The translations under genes were made by a program, and so were the position numbers. A stretch of DNA of 32,595 nucleotides from Marinilabiliaceae bacterium. Lineage in GTDB: Bacteria; Bacteroidota; Bacteroidia; Bacteroidales; Marinilabiliaceae. The DNA is taken from the NCBI GenBank assembly GCA_016342595.1, contig JAEINY010000049.1, positions 1 to 32,595 of the forward strand, given 5' to 3'. Every line of letters begins with the position of its first letter. The first letter of the stretch is position 1. The notes beneath the pieces are model-generated. The model worked only from the letters and a program-made list of their open reading frames with translations. It made no database searches and had not been told where the DNA came from. This document shows positions 1 through 9,418 of this stretch, one piece after another.

Positions 1-36
1 ATCAGTCATAATAAATAGTTATCCTTTATTTATCGA

Positions 37-55
37 AAAATACAAATTGTATTTT
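37..55. other. Small AT-rich hairpin downstream of the 95-aa ORF
   Basis: The arms AAAATAC (37-43) and GTATTTT (49-55) are perfect inverted repeats around a 5-nt loop. The hairpin lies 28 bases beyond the stop of the minus-strand ORF ending at 83. No strong U-run follows on the minus strand, so it is at best a weak 3' end for the defence operon transcript. Confidence 0.25.
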
Positions 56-82
56 ACTATTCAGCAAGTTTCAACTATTTTA

Positions 83-370
83 TTAAGCTAGCTGAAGTTG
101 AATTGATTTAATTGAAACAATGGGTTCTTCATTTATCCATAAAAATGGTCCTATTTCTTTCGTTGCGTTACCGGAAACATTCAAAATCGCTTTTACTTTG
201 TTGATTGTATGTTCTTTCTTGTCAAATATTGCGATTGCACTATCAACTAATATCCCTGTCAGTTTTTCAATATCAATCCCTTGTTTTTCTTGAGCTAATA
301 GTAGATAGCTTTTTCCGTTACAATTATAAACATTAGAACCAGCTAACAAATTAGTTTCAGGCGTACCCAT
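83..370 (-). CDS. Hypothetical 95-aa protein downstream of hsdR
   Basis: I do not recognise this protein. It is a small soluble-looking product with no signal peptide or membrane segment and two cysteines at most. It follows hsdR after 62 nt on the same strand and is probably the last gene of the defence operon. The start is uncertain. The ATG at 370 has no obvious Shine-Dalgarno sequence, and the reading frame stays open upstream past the hsdR stop. A strong purine-rich element (AAGAAAGGAG on the minus strand, about 414-423) precedes a GTG, but that GTG is in another frame and would give only a 7-codon peptide. The ORF could be a cargo remnant or a real small gene; the strand and position favour a real one only weakly. 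Confidence 0.45.
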   Translation of the reverse strand: MGTPETNLLAGSNVYNCNGKSYLLLAQEKQGIDIEKLTGILVDSAIAIFDKKEHTINKVKAILNVSGNATKEIGPFLWINEEPIVSIKSIQLQLA

Positions 371-432
371 TGGTCTAATCTGATCTATAATATTAGTGCA
401 ATAGGCACTGTATCGCTCCTTTCTTAATAACC

Positions 433-3400
433 CTAACCAATTGCCGCATTTTCATTAATGCTGTCAATAATATGGATAATCTTGCCTGCTTCAGCATCAT
501 CAAAAACACCGAATAAGCCTTGATCATTCATATCTGTGAAAGGCGGTTGAAAAAGCATTTTTTTATCAATCGTACCATTCTTAGTCAGGTGGGTGATGAT
601 GCTCTGGATAAAGGTCATTTGGTCGGCTTTTAAATTACCGGCTTGCAGAAAATCGGCAAAGGCTGTTTGTGCTGCAATGCTATCTAAACCAATAATATTG
701 CGAATGAAGGTACCTAAGGGTTGCTCCCCAAAAACGGTTATAAAATCTTGCTTGGAACCGCGCTCTTGTCCATCAAAAAGAATCTTCTCCAATTGAAATA
801 ACTCATCGATGGTAATCGGAATATTGGAAGATATTTTGGAAATAATTAATTGGTTTTTATTCTCTCGGATAAATCTCTCCACACGTTGCCTATATATCGT
901 TTTTGTTTGCATGGGTACATACGGTTCAGCCACTCCCACTGTGACTTCAGAGTCCTCTAAATTAGTGTAGAATATTGTTTGCTTTTTACGTTCAATAAAA
1001 GCTACCAATTCCCGAATCTCTTCGCGTACTTCATCGAGCTTCTTTTGCGATAGCTTCTTATAAAAGTCCGGATCTTTCATGCTTTCAATAAGGGCTTTTG
1101 AGCGTAAGACCTGCGGCACCGTATATATCTTACTTAACTGAGTCGCGATCTCTATCAGGTTCTCATGATAGCCTTTTTCTGAGCCTAGCATTAACAGGTT
1201 AGCCAGCTGCAATTTGAGCATCATTAAATCAAAGCGACGTGCCGTTTCATTGATAGTCTCCGGAATAGGTAAAGCTGATAGGTACTCTTCGATGTGATGG
1301 ACATCATCAGCACTGAGGTTATTCCATCGTTTACGTTCTTCAAACTCCTCTACATAGCGCAGATTCATCTGTACTTGAAAGCGCTCCTTATCCAGTGTTT
1401 GAATGGCTTTATGTAAGTTATTGAGCAAGTTGTTTGCCAGTTCAATGTTTTCAGCTTCTCCTGTTTCAGCCAATAAACGTGTTAACTGCAAACGCGCCTC
1501 GAATATTTGCTGTGTAATGGGTTTCGCTAAGGAACCATCAACCCCCTTTTTATTGAGCTCAAAAAACTCAAAGTTTTGACACACATCAAATATCAAGAAA
1601 TGCTCTTTATCTTGCTTAGGCCCAAAAACACCAGGACATAAACGCGTGCCACGTCCAATCATCTGCCAAAACTTAGCATAGGAACGTACCACTTTAAAAA
1701 ATACAAGATTCAATACCCTTGGTGCATCAATACCGGTATCCATCATATCAACCGAGACAGCGATCTGCGGTAAATTTTCTTTATGCTGGTCGCAAAACGC
1801 TTCAATCAAACTTTGAGCATGGCTCACCTTATTATGAACGGATGTGATAAAGCCAGCAGGTAAATGCGCATAACGCTCCGTAAAACAATCGACAATAAAT
1901 TCGGCATGCTTTTGGTTAACCGCAAAAATAATGGTGCGACCAATCTTATCGCCTCCTTCTATTTTTAAACCATTCTGCATCAAGGCATCTAGCACCTTGT
2001 AGACTGTATCTTTATTAAACAGCCATTTGTTCATGGCATTGGCTTGTATCTCCTCCGGAAATAATCCCGTGGCCTTATCCTGAAATGTTTCTTCGTATTT
2101 TATTTTTTCTTCATCCGACAGTTCGCTGTACTTTATACCATCGCGTAAAAAATCTGTGGAGACATCGATGTTTTGGTAAGGTTTTAAGTAGGTCGGCACC
2201 GCCTTGTCTAACTCAAAGGAAAAAGTAGGGTCATCATTACTGCACCCAAACAGTTCAAAGGTGTTGTGGTCGATACTGTCCTTAGGTGTTGCGGTTAATC
2301 CCACAATTAATGCATCAAAATAATCAAAGATAGCCTGGTAGCGGTTATATACCGAACGGTGCGATTCATCCACAATAACCATATCGAAGTGTCCCACGCC
2401 AAAGAAGCGCTCATCACCCTGACGTGCATTATCAATGCAGTTCATCATGGTTGGGTAGGTACTAAATACCAAACGGGTGTTATCTGCCTCTTTCTCTTCG
2501 GTTAAATCGATGGATGTAACTTCTTTCAGATGCTCTCCAAAGCTTTTTTTGGCCTGTGTTACCAGAGCCTTTCTATCGGCCAGGAAAAGTACCCGTTTCA
2601 CCCAATTATATTTAATGAATACTTCCACCAAGGCGGCCGCTGTACGGGTTTTACCACTCCCGGTGGCCATTACCAACAAGGCCTGCCGTTTGTTACCCAT
2701 TAAACCATTGGTTGAGTCCACTACAAAAGACTCAGCCACGCGCTTAATGGCCTCTGTTTGATAAGGGCGACCTGCAATATCCAAGTTGACTTTTGCCAAG
2801 CGAATATCCTGACGTGTATTACGTTGCTGAATCAACCACTGTAACTCATCTTTGGTATAAAATCCATAGATACGGCGAGGCGTGGCATAAAAGGTATCGT
2901 TCCATATTTTGGTTTCGTAGCCATTGGTGAAAAAGACAATGGGTCTTTGTCCGTGCATTTGCTCCAGGCAATTGGTGTACAAAAAAGCCTGGTGTTTGCC
3001 CTCTTCAATATCTCTTGACGTTCGTTTGGCTTCGATAACTGCCAGCGGTTTGCCATTATCGTCCCACAACACATAATCGGCATACCCATTACCTTTGGGA
3101 TTATCAGTGGTGACCGGCATGCCTTTTACCGGGTATTCCAACTCTCTACCTTCTCGCAACTCATTCCAGCCGGCTTCTATTAAATTAGCATCAATGAGGT
3201 GAGTGCGTGTTTCAGCCTCAGTATATTCCGATGGGGCTTTTACTTTACGCTCCGCCTTTTGTTGTTGCAACAGCTCTTTGGCTTGCTCAGCTTGTTGCTT
3301 GTAGGTATTTAGGGATGCTTCGCTCTCTTTGGCCTTTTCCAGAATCGCCTCTTTCTCGGCCAACAATTTGGCTATTTGAGTCTGCAGGGCGTCCTGCTCT

Positions 3401-3870
3401 TTTTGATTTTCTCGTTGAAGTTCTTTTAGTTTGCGCTGCTCAGCACCCAGCTTAGGCACCAGGTTCTCATCAAATACTCCTGGCAAGTCTATCTTTTCAG
3501 GACTGTAAGTGCCAACAAACCATTTTAAAAAGCCATAGATGTATTTGAGGCTCTGTAAGGCATCTTTATTACTGACACGCCGGCCATAATGCGCCGCATT
3601 ATTCCCAATTTTACGTACTAAATGAATGCCGTTTTGATGCACAAAGGGTATGATTCGCTTAACCTCCTCATTGGTCATTAAATTCACCAATTCCTTGTTG
3701 TAGGGATATTCAATATACTCGTATTCATAGATCTGATGAATCACCTCTTCGAGCACTAAACGGCAATAACTGGCAGTTGATACCGGTTCGGCATTAACGC
3801 GTTGCTCAGCTTTTAGCATCTTTTTGAAGAGCGCTGGAAAATGATCTTTAAGGAATTGAAAATTGGTCAT
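433..3870 (-). CDS. hsdR: Type I restriction enzyme, R subunit (HsdR)
   Basis: This is the motor and nuclease subunit of a type I restriction-modification enzyme. It translocates DNA with ATP and cuts unmethylated DNA in complex with HsdM and HsdS. Residues 1-120 resemble a DUF4145-like helical domain, and 140-210 form a coiled coil. The HSDR_N nuclease core follows, with D265 and the E280-A-K282 motif. The SF2 helicase motifs are Walker A ATGSGKT (402-408), DESH (501-504), TAT (526-528) and motif VI QMIGRGTRL (about 736-744). The rest matches an EcoEI-type C-terminal region. The length of 1145 aa is normal for this subfamily. All key motifs are intact. Its cognate hsdM and hsdS lie about 11.5 kb upstream on the same strand, separated by the RT/HD and Zorya genes, so the operon has been split by insertions. 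The ATG at 3870 gives the N-terminus MTNFQFLKDHFP, typical of these proteins. Confidence 0.95.
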   Translation of the reverse strand: MTNFQFLKDHFPALFKKMLKAEQRVNAEPVSTASYCRLVLEEVIHQIYEYEYIEYPYNKELVNLMTNEEVKRIIPFVHQNGIHLVRKIGNNAAHYGRRVSNKDALQSLKYIYGFLKWFVGTYSPEKIDLPGVFDENLVPKLGAEQRKLKELQRENQKEQDALQTQIAKLLAEKEAILEKAKESEASLNTYKQQAEQAKELLQQQKAERKVKAPSEYTEAETRTHLIDANLIEAGWNELREGRELEYPVKGMPVTTDNPKGNGYADYVLWDDNGKPLAVIEAKRTSRDIEEGKHQAFLYTNCLEQMHGQRPIVFFTNGYETKIWNDTFYATPRRIYGFYTKDELQWLIQQRNTRQDIRLAKVNLDIAGRPYQTEAIKRVAESFVVDSTNGLMGNKRQALLVMATGSGKTRTAAALVEVFIKYNWVKRVLFLADRKALVTQAKKSFGEHLKEVTSIDLTEEKEADNTRLVFSTYPTMMNCIDNARQGDERFFGVGHFDMVIVDESHRSVYNRYQAIFDYFDALIVGLTATPKDSIDHNTFELFGCSNDDPTFSFELDKAVPTYLKPYQNIDVSTDFLRDGIKYSELSDEEKIKYEETFQDKATGLFPEEIQANAMNKWLFNKDTVYKVLDALMQNGLKIEGGDKIGRTIIFAVNQKHAEFIVDCFTERYAHLPAGFITSVHNKVSHAQSLIEAFCDQHKENLPQIAVSVDMMDTGIDAPRVLNLVFFKVVRSYAKFWQMIGRGTRLCPGVFGPKQDKEHFLIFDVCQNFEFFELNKKGVDGSLAKPITQQIFEARLQLTRLLAETGEAENIELANNLLNNLHKAIQTLDKERFQVQMNLRYVEEFEERKRWNNLSADDVHHIEEYLSALPIPETINETARRFDLMMLKLQLANLLMLGSEKGYHENLIEIATQLSKIYTVPQVLRSKALIESMKDPDFYKKLSQKKLDEVREEIRELVAFIERKKQTIFYTNLEDSEVTVGVAEPYVPMQTKTIYRQRVERFIRENKNQLIISKISSNIPITIDELFQLEKILFDGQERGSKQDFITVFGEQPLGTFIRNIIGLDSIAAQTAFADFLQAGNLKADQMTFIQSIITHLTKNGTIDKKMLFQPPFTDMNDQGLFGVFDDAEAGKIIHIIDSINENAAIG

Positions 3871-3893
3871 ATATTCTTTGACTAGTTAAGGAA
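3848..3893. repeat. 8-bp direct repeats (TTAAGGAA) around the hsdR start
   Basis: TTAAGGAA occurs at 3848-3855, inside hsdR codons 5-8, and again at 3886-3893, upstream of hsdR. Deleting one repeat plus the 30 bases between them removes the hsdR start codon. It yields the arrangement seen in the decayed copy near 11384, which lacks this segment. The repeats therefore offer a simple slip or recombination route for inactivating the second hsdR copy. Confidence 0.5.
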
Positions 3894-3943
3894 CTGGCAA
3901 TATAATATTTTTTTTGACAATTATTTATGATCAATTCATACTG
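3893..3943. repeat. Junction repeat, copy 1 (zorD 3' end / hsdR upstream)
   Basis: Read on the minus strand this segment begins with the zorD stop region (AATTGATCATAAA), then AATTGTC, an A-rich stretch and AATATTATATTG. About 80% of the positions match copy 2 at 11386-11436, which begins at the stop of the HD gene. The match includes the last Asn codon and the stop of both genes. The two copies bracket the whole Zorya cassette. Confidence 0.7.
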
Positions 3944-6900
3944 ATCTGTTCATTTATATCAATTGTCGCCAATTGCGAATAGTTAACTTCTGTTGCCTTC
4001 ACAAAATGACATATGTCCTCGTATGATACAACAGTAATGGGTCTATCAATTTTTATTTGGATATTATTAACATCTATAGTTTTATCACATACTATAAGAA
4101 CTTTATTAACATGCGTTGACTCCTTACCCTCATAATTAATTGGACGTTTAATGAAATGAATCAATTCCTCTTCTGACCAGGAATATGGGCCACCAACTAA
4201 ACGAATTTCTGAGATAGAAGAATCGTTTAAACCTATTAACTCTTCTTGCTTCTTTACATATCGCACCTCTTTTAAACGCTCGACATTTAAAGCTAAAATA
4301 GCCAACAAAGCCTTCAACTTTGCATGTGAAAAGGATTCAATATCGGTTAAATTGACTCTTCTCAATTCGATATTTTCATTGCCTTCAACAGCACCAGCAA
4401 ATTCGGCAAGAAACTCATGCTCCTTAACTTCCATTTTTTCAGAAGGAAACATTGATGAATCTGACAACGCAGTTTTTATAGCCAATAAACGAGCCAGTTT
4501 GACATCGAATGATTCCATCCCTTTCATAACCGACATTGGATAATAAATATGAACATCCTTCTCCTGTCCAATACGGTATACTCGATCTGTAGCCTGCGCT
4601 TCCTTTGCCGGATTCCAATGACGCGTATAGTGAATAACATGATTGGCCTGCTTTACATTTAAGCCATAACCTGCCGAAATGGGACTCATTATAATGACAT
4701 TAAAACCTGACACAGCCTGATATTTATCTATTGTTTGCTGTCGACTATCTTTTCCAATAGTTGGAGATTCCCCATTAATAATGGAAACTGGAATCTCATA
4801 TTTTGCAGAAACCACTTTTTGCAAAAGCAGTTGCATTTTTCGTCTATCGGAAAAAACGATAACCTTTTCGTTCAGTGACCTAACTCTGTCAATAATACGG
4901 ATCGTACTTTCTAGTTTACCTGACGTTTCAATCAATTCGTCTACATCCTTACTTAGTATCGTTTCCATATTATGGTCTATTAAATAGGGATGGTCAGAAA
5001 TCGTTCGAATAGCCCATATAATACGCAAGCCCTTATTCACACAGCCTTTAGCTGATAAGGAGTATATATTTTCAATATAATCAAGATAAGTATCTCTTTG
5101 CAGATTAGGCATAGGAGCCATCAGGCCATAAGAGTCATCTATAACCTTCAATTGACTTCCACTTATATCAAAAACAGGATAGATGGATTTTTGCGGTAAA
5201 TCAGGCAAAGTATTCTTTTTTAAACGGCGTAATACGTAAAAACCTGTTTTAGCTCTCAGATTATTACCAACCTCATTGTAATCCGGATCTTCTTGTTCCA
5301 ATGGGGTCTGGTAATTAGTTTTAAAATCCTTTGCGCTTCCTAATAAGCTTGGCATCGAGAAATCCATAAGACACCAAAAGTCAAGTAGTGTGTTTTCCAC
5401 CGGGGTACCTGTCATACCCATTCTAAGGTTAGCCTTCAATGCTTTTGCTGCATTGGTCACCAAAGTACCAGGTGTTTTTATACGTTGAGCTTCATCCAAA
5501 AAACATGCAGCCCAATGGACTTTGCAGAGGTTTAGCTGATCTCTTCTGAGTGTTTCATAGGAGGTCAATACCAGATTTGAACGATTTAATTGCCCCAGAT
5601 CAACCTGAGCTTTTCCTTTCCCATAATACATAACAGGCGTTAAGGTGGAATCAAAAAAACGATAAAACTCTTCGATCCAATTTTCTAAAAGAGTAACAGG
5701 CGCAACAATCAGGTACGGAAGATTTGTTTTGTTTTTAATCTGAAGATGATGATGCCAATCAATAAGTGCAAGAACTTGTAGCGTTTTTCCAAGCCCCATA
5801 TCATCCGCCAATAACCCACCACAACTTTCAGAAGATTTTAATAAAGCCTGCATCCAAGCCAGACCTTCCTTTTGATGTTGTAAAAGAGAATAATCAGTTC
5901 GAAGGTTTGGAGGCGATTCAAAATGATCATACTTTAATGAGTCAACCAACTGCTCGGCATGCTCCAGATCCTCTAAGTTTTCATATATAATAAGCACCCG
6001 TTTATCGTTGACCTTTTCCTCACCTTCCTTCTCCAGACTATCTGATTGGTAGGGCTGCTCTATATTTTCAAATTGACCTTTTGCTGTTTCTATTGTACCA
6101 CCCGCAACTTCTGTTGGTATATGACAGCCTTCATAATCAAAAGCATCTACCTTTTTATCTATGGCTTGTTGATAGGCCTCTTCAAAATGTTCCAGCTCCT
6201 CTTCATCATTTATAACGATCCGAATTCTTTCCTCATCTCCCTTTTCAATAATTAAGCCGGGAACCCAACCTTCTTTTTGTTTACTTACAAAATTGTAATA
6301 TTTAGGTTTATAAAAACCCAACTGTGATACACGCTTTGAATAGGTATCTAAATCAAATACAGTAGCATCAAAATAGTTCTGAGGGTTTAGCAATACATCC
6401 TCTGCTTTTGATTTATCTATAGGCTTTTGAGCGTAGGGTAATAAATTTTCGAGCTCATTTACCTGCTCTTCATTAAAAATAATCCTACTTCTCTTATGAC
6501 GATCGATTTTACCGGTATAACTATCCTTTACATTACGACTTCTTCTAAAATCTTTAGAAAAAGCTTGATTAATACTCTCCTGCTCCTCCGAATCTTCTCC
6601 GTACATTATACCGGGAGAAAACGTTACTTCCCCATTATCATTGGTATTAATATCAATATTAAGAGATTCTGGCTGGATGACTAATTGTGAAGCTATGGAA
6701 TGACTAACTTCAGCTACTGCTTTATTTGCGGCAGTTTGTACCTTTGCAACCGTTCGAATTGGTTGCTCTCCTGCCTCAATACTAGCATTACACTCGTTTA
6801 CCAGATTCAATAATTCATATTGCGCTTGACTTAATAGGTATTTCGGTTTACCATTACTTACCAGGAAGGCCCCATCAATATCAAAATACATCTCCTGCCC

Positions 6901-7215
6901 ATTCTTGAAAGGCAAAAAACGGATTTTATATCTAAATTCAGGTTTAGCAATCAGTCCTATGTTACCAATCTCAATTCCAAATGGATAATCTGAAGGTAAT
7001 TTTAGTAAATCTTTCTCAACCTTCGATAAATTCAATACGACATCAATAGGCAACGAAAACCGATTTCCTTCATGTACTGCCAATCCATTATTACGGAGTG
7101 TTTCTAGTACCTGCAAAATATACAACCCGTTCTCTAATTCAGTTATATCAAATATTAAATCTTGATTTTCCCAATAATAGACACTCATATTATATTTTAT
7201 CAAGTTACTATTCAC
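3931..7215 (-). CDS. zorD: Zorya anti-phage system ZorD, SNF2-family helicase/nuclease
   Basis: ZorD is the DNA-targeting effector of Zorya type I, an SNF2-type ATPase acting in the cytoplasm after ZorAB senses infection. This 1094-aa protein has a long N-terminal region of unclear fold (1-430). The SNF2 motor follows: Walker A DDMGLGKT (471-478), DEAQ box (574-577), TGTP (602-605), the C-terminal RecA lobe from about 780, motif V around SAGYGLNVKQA (847-857) and motif VI QATDRVYRIGQ (874-884). Length and position as fourth gene after zorA, zorB and zorC fit the family. Its start overlaps zorC by 8 nt, indicating translational coupling. The stop lies inside a sequence repeated downstream of the HD gene (see the junction repeats). 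The motor motifs look intact. Assignment to Zorya rests on the four-gene context. Confidence 0.9.
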   Translation of the reverse strand: MNSNLIKYNMSVYYWENQDLIFDITELENGLYILQVLETLRNNGLAVHEGNRFSLPIDVVLNLSKVEKDLLKLPSDYPFGIEIGNIGLIAKPEFRYKIRFLPFKNGQEMYFDIDGAFLVSNGKPKYLLSQAQYELLNLVNECNASIEAGEQPIRTVAKVQTAANKAVAEVSHSIASQLVIQPESLNIDINTNDNGEVTFSPGIMYGEDSEEQESINQAFSKDFRRSRNVKDSYTGKIDRHKRSRIIFNEEQVNELENLLPYAQKPIDKSKAEDVLLNPQNYFDATVFDLDTYSKRVSQLGFYKPKYYNFVSKQKEGWVPGLIIEKGDEERIRIVINDEEELEHFEEAYQQAIDKKVDAFDYEGCHIPTEVAGGTIETAKGQFENIEQPYQSDSLEKEGEEKVNDKRVLIIYENLEDLEHAEQLVDSLKYDHFESPPNLRTDYSLLQHQKEGLAWMQALLKSSESCGGLLADDMGLGKTLQVLALIDWHHHLQIKNKTNLPYLIVAPVTLLENWIEEFYRFFDSTLTPVMYYGKGKAQVDLGQLNRSNLVLTSYETLRRDQLNLCKVHWAACFLDEAQRIKTPGTLVTNAAKALKANLRMGMTGTPVENTLLDFWCLMDFSMPSLLGSAKDFKTNYQTPLEQEDPDYNEVGNNLRAKTGFYVLRRLKKNTLPDLPQKSIYPVFDISGSQLKVIDDSYGLMAPMPNLQRDTYLDYIENIYSLSAKGCVNKGLRIIWAIRTISDHPYLIDHNMETILSKDVDELIETSGKLESTIRIIDRVRSLNEKVIVFSDRRKMQLLLQKVVSAKYEIPVSIINGESPTIGKDSRQQTIDKYQAVSGFNVIIMSPISAGYGLNVKQANHVIHYTRHWNPAKEAQATDRVYRIGQEKDVHIYYPMSVMKGMESFDVKLARLLAIKTALSDSSMFPSEKMEVKEHEFLAEFAGAVEGNENIELRRVNLTDIESFSHAKLKALLAILALNVERLKEVRYVKKQEELIGLNDSSISEIRLVGGPYSWSEEELIHFIKRPINYEGKESTHVNKVLIVCDKTIDVNNIQIKIDRPITVVSYEDICHFVKATEVNYSQLATIDINEQISMN

Positions 7216-8659
7216 TCCAAAAATCTACCCTCATAACTAGTCGGAACCACTTTCTTAAAGGATGTTCCCAATATCCTCTATGCGCTAAATAACCACTCTT
7301 ATTTACTGGCCCTCCGTATGTAGTTACCAAGGTTTGTAGTTCATTCTCTGTATAATAGATATCAGCTCTATTTAATAATTTCCTATTTTTCAACACCTTT
7401 TGAAACTGATCATATTGCACAGATGGAATATCATGAACATTTAAAGGGCCTCCTCCCTGACCTCCGAATTCTACAAATAGCTTTTCTTTAATCGTAAAAG
7501 ACATGGCGCAACCTCCCTTCAAATCCCTTACATAAGTTTGAAGTTGTCTATCATTTCCCTCAAGTAGTTGCTCGAGTTGCCACCTATGATATTGATCTAC
7601 AAACAAAACCAGATTATCCATAGCTTCAATAGCTTTTATCCAGAAGGCCTTTCTTCTTGGATCATCAATTACCTCAAAGAACAACTTAACATACCTTTCC
7701 TTTATCCAGAAGTCAATCTTTCGTCGGGCAGTTTCTACTGCTTTTAGTTGTTCTTCATTCAACTCCTTAAAGCACCAATATAGTTCCTTATTGGTAGGGC
7801 CTATTTTCTCAAAAGCAAACGATTTAAGACGATCCTTAGTAGTAACATACTTTCCTTCCAAAACAGCTTGACACCACCGTGCCACAAAAAGTGCTTTCTG
7901 GACTTTATTTTGCATTTGCGTATAATATGAAATAGCCCCATTTATAGCAACTTCACCCTTGTCATCTTTGAAAAAGTAATCTAAATATAACCAGATAAAG
8001 TCAGTAAAATATGGGGTCGTTTGAAATCCATCTCCTCTCAGAATAATTAAATTAATATCGGTCATTTTATTAGGCAACAAGCTTATATCGTGCACCAAAC
8101 GACTAATTCCATCCTTATTCAAAAAATATTGAGACTCATTTATTAAATCAAGGGTACGTTGCCTGAGGTTACTGTTACTTTTCTCCTTTTTTATTTCATA
8201 TTTTAAAAAATCAACTAATGCATCCTTTATAAAAGGATTACCCCATTCTTGTAAAAGGGTATTTAACAACCCACTATAATAGGAAAAGCTCCAGTTTTTA
8301 TCAATCATATTTAGAGCTTTACTAAAACTAACTGGGTTATTTATTAAAGGCTCCTTACGATCAAATGAAGTATTTAAGTTATAAACAATAAACTTTCGGT
8401 TGATTCTTGATTGAAAAAAATCGCGTATTTCTTGTTCTGTACCCTCTGAAATAACTCTTATTGCTTCTTTTACCCGTTCACTCCACTCCGGTTGATTCCA
8501 TTTATCATTAACCACATTATCCAAGCTAATTTGCCTTAATGCACGGGCATCAGTTGCAATGGATCGTTCTACCACATCTGAGATAGGCTTTTTCGTATCT
8601 TCTCTCAGAAGTTCTGTTACAATTTTTAACCGTTTTAAAGAATTAGAGAATTTTTCCAT
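7208..8659 (-). CDS. zorC: Zorya anti-phage system ZorC (EH-signature protein)
   Basis: ZorC is the third Zorya type I component, a cytoplasmic protein carrying the EH-signature domain. In described systems it binds DNA and works with ZorD downstream of the ZorAB motor. This copy has 483 aa, is largely helical and has no signal peptide or membrane segment. A C-terminal region with E397 (in LFVEFGG) and H460/H465 (in YLAHRGYWEHP) could supply the conserved Glu and His; this pairing is my inference from order and spacing. The gene starts 4 nt after zorB and overlaps zorD by 8 nt, so the four genes form a tight unit. By sequence alone the protein is hard to recognise, and its position between an OmpA/MotB-type protein and an SNF2 helicase is the strongest argument. 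Confidence 0.85.
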   Translation of the reverse strand: MEKFSNSLKRLKIVTELLREDTKKPISDVVERSIATDARALRQISLDNVVNDKWNQPEWSERVKEAIRVISEGTEQEIRDFFQSRINRKFIVYNLNTSFDRKEPLINNPVSFSKALNMIDKNWSFSYYSGLLNTLLQEWGNPFIKDALVDFLKYEIKKEKSNSNLRQRTLDLINESQYFLNKDGISRLVHDISLLPNKMTDINLIILRGDGFQTTPYFTDFIWLYLDYFFKDDKGEVAINGAISYYTQMQNKVQKALFVARWCQAVLEGKYVTTKDRLKSFAFEKIGPTNKELYWCFKELNEEQLKAVETARRKIDFWIKERYVKLFFEVIDDPRRKAFWIKAIEAMDNLVLFVDQYHRWQLEQLLEGNDRQLQTYVRDLKGGCAMSFTIKEKLFVEFGGQGGGPLNVHDIPSVQYDQFQKVLKNRKLLNRADIYYTENELQTLVTTYGGPVNKSGYLAHRGYWEHPLRKWFRLVMRVDFWSE

Positions 8660-8663
8660 AATA

Positions 8664-9410
8664 CTAACTTTCTCCGGACGCTTCCAACATTTTCATCAGC
8701 TCCTTATCAGCATCGATCTTAACTCGGAATTCGACTCGCCTTGAACGAGATGCATCTTCCTGTCCATCTATTAATACCGGTTTACTAAACGATAAACCAT
8801 TTGCTGTTGTTTTTTTTCGACACCATTGCTTTAAACTATTGTTTTCATGATCAGTTAAGTCTGCCTGCTGATATAATTGAAATTGGAAGAGGTAGGCTAA
8901 AACACTTCGCGTACGAGCTTGGGAGAGTTCCATATTTCCAAAATAACTCTCGTTTTCAGAGGCTCCTGCTCTCCACTTGTGAGATGAATGCCCTTCAATT
9001 CTTATCTCCTCAATATCATTTTTAAATTCCGGTAAGGTAATAACATGAATATATCTTGGGAGAAAGGAATTTAAGATAGCTTTAAAATTGTCCTTAATGG
9101 TGTATTTTCCTTTAGCAAATAATACATCCGGAGAATTAAAACGAACCGATAAGCTCACCGTATCAATTTCTGCCCCCCACTTTTTTAAGTCATCTTTAAA
9201 CTCTGCTTGTAAAGCTTTTGATAAAGCCTGTCGTTTGGCCATATATTGCTCAGCCTGGTTCACTCTTTCCTCTGTAGCTGTGATGGTTTCACGCAATTGC
9301 AATACGGTGGCCATCAAAATAAGAATAAAAACAAGCAATAATGCAGCCATCACATCTCCTATAGATAGTGCAAAGGGATTCGCTTCTTCTATATTTTGTT
9401 TGTGTTCCAT
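8664..9410 (-). CDS. zorB: Zorya anti-phage system ZorB, MotB-like OmpA-domain protein
   Basis: ZorB is the peptidoglycan-anchored partner of ZorA in the inner-membrane, ion-driven motor. This 248-aa protein has a short cytoplasmic N-terminus and one membrane helix (about 16-37). D19 sits at the start of the helix (SIGDVMAALLLVF), the expected place for the ion-carrying aspartate of MotB/ExbD-like proteins. A linker follows, then an OmpA-like peptidoglycan-binding domain (about 125-240) with the IEGHSS motif, an LSQARTRSVLAYL helix and the terminal SRRVEFRV strand. It starts 8 nt after the zorA stop, and zorC begins 4 nt later. The features are intact and the length is normal for ZorB. Confidence 0.93.
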   Translation of the reverse strand: MEHKQNIEEANPFALSIGDVMAALLLVFILILMATVLQLRETITATEERVNQAEQYMAKRQALSKALQAEFKDDLKKWGAEIDTVSLSVRFNSPDVLFAKGKYTIKDNFKAILNSFLPRYIHVITLPEFKNDIEEIRIEGHSSHKWRAGASENESYFGNMELSQARTRSVLAYLFQFQLYQQADLTDHENNSLKQWCRKKTTANGLSFSKPVLIDGQEDASRSRRVEFRVKIDADKELMKMLEASGES

Positions 9411-9418
9411 TAGGCAGC

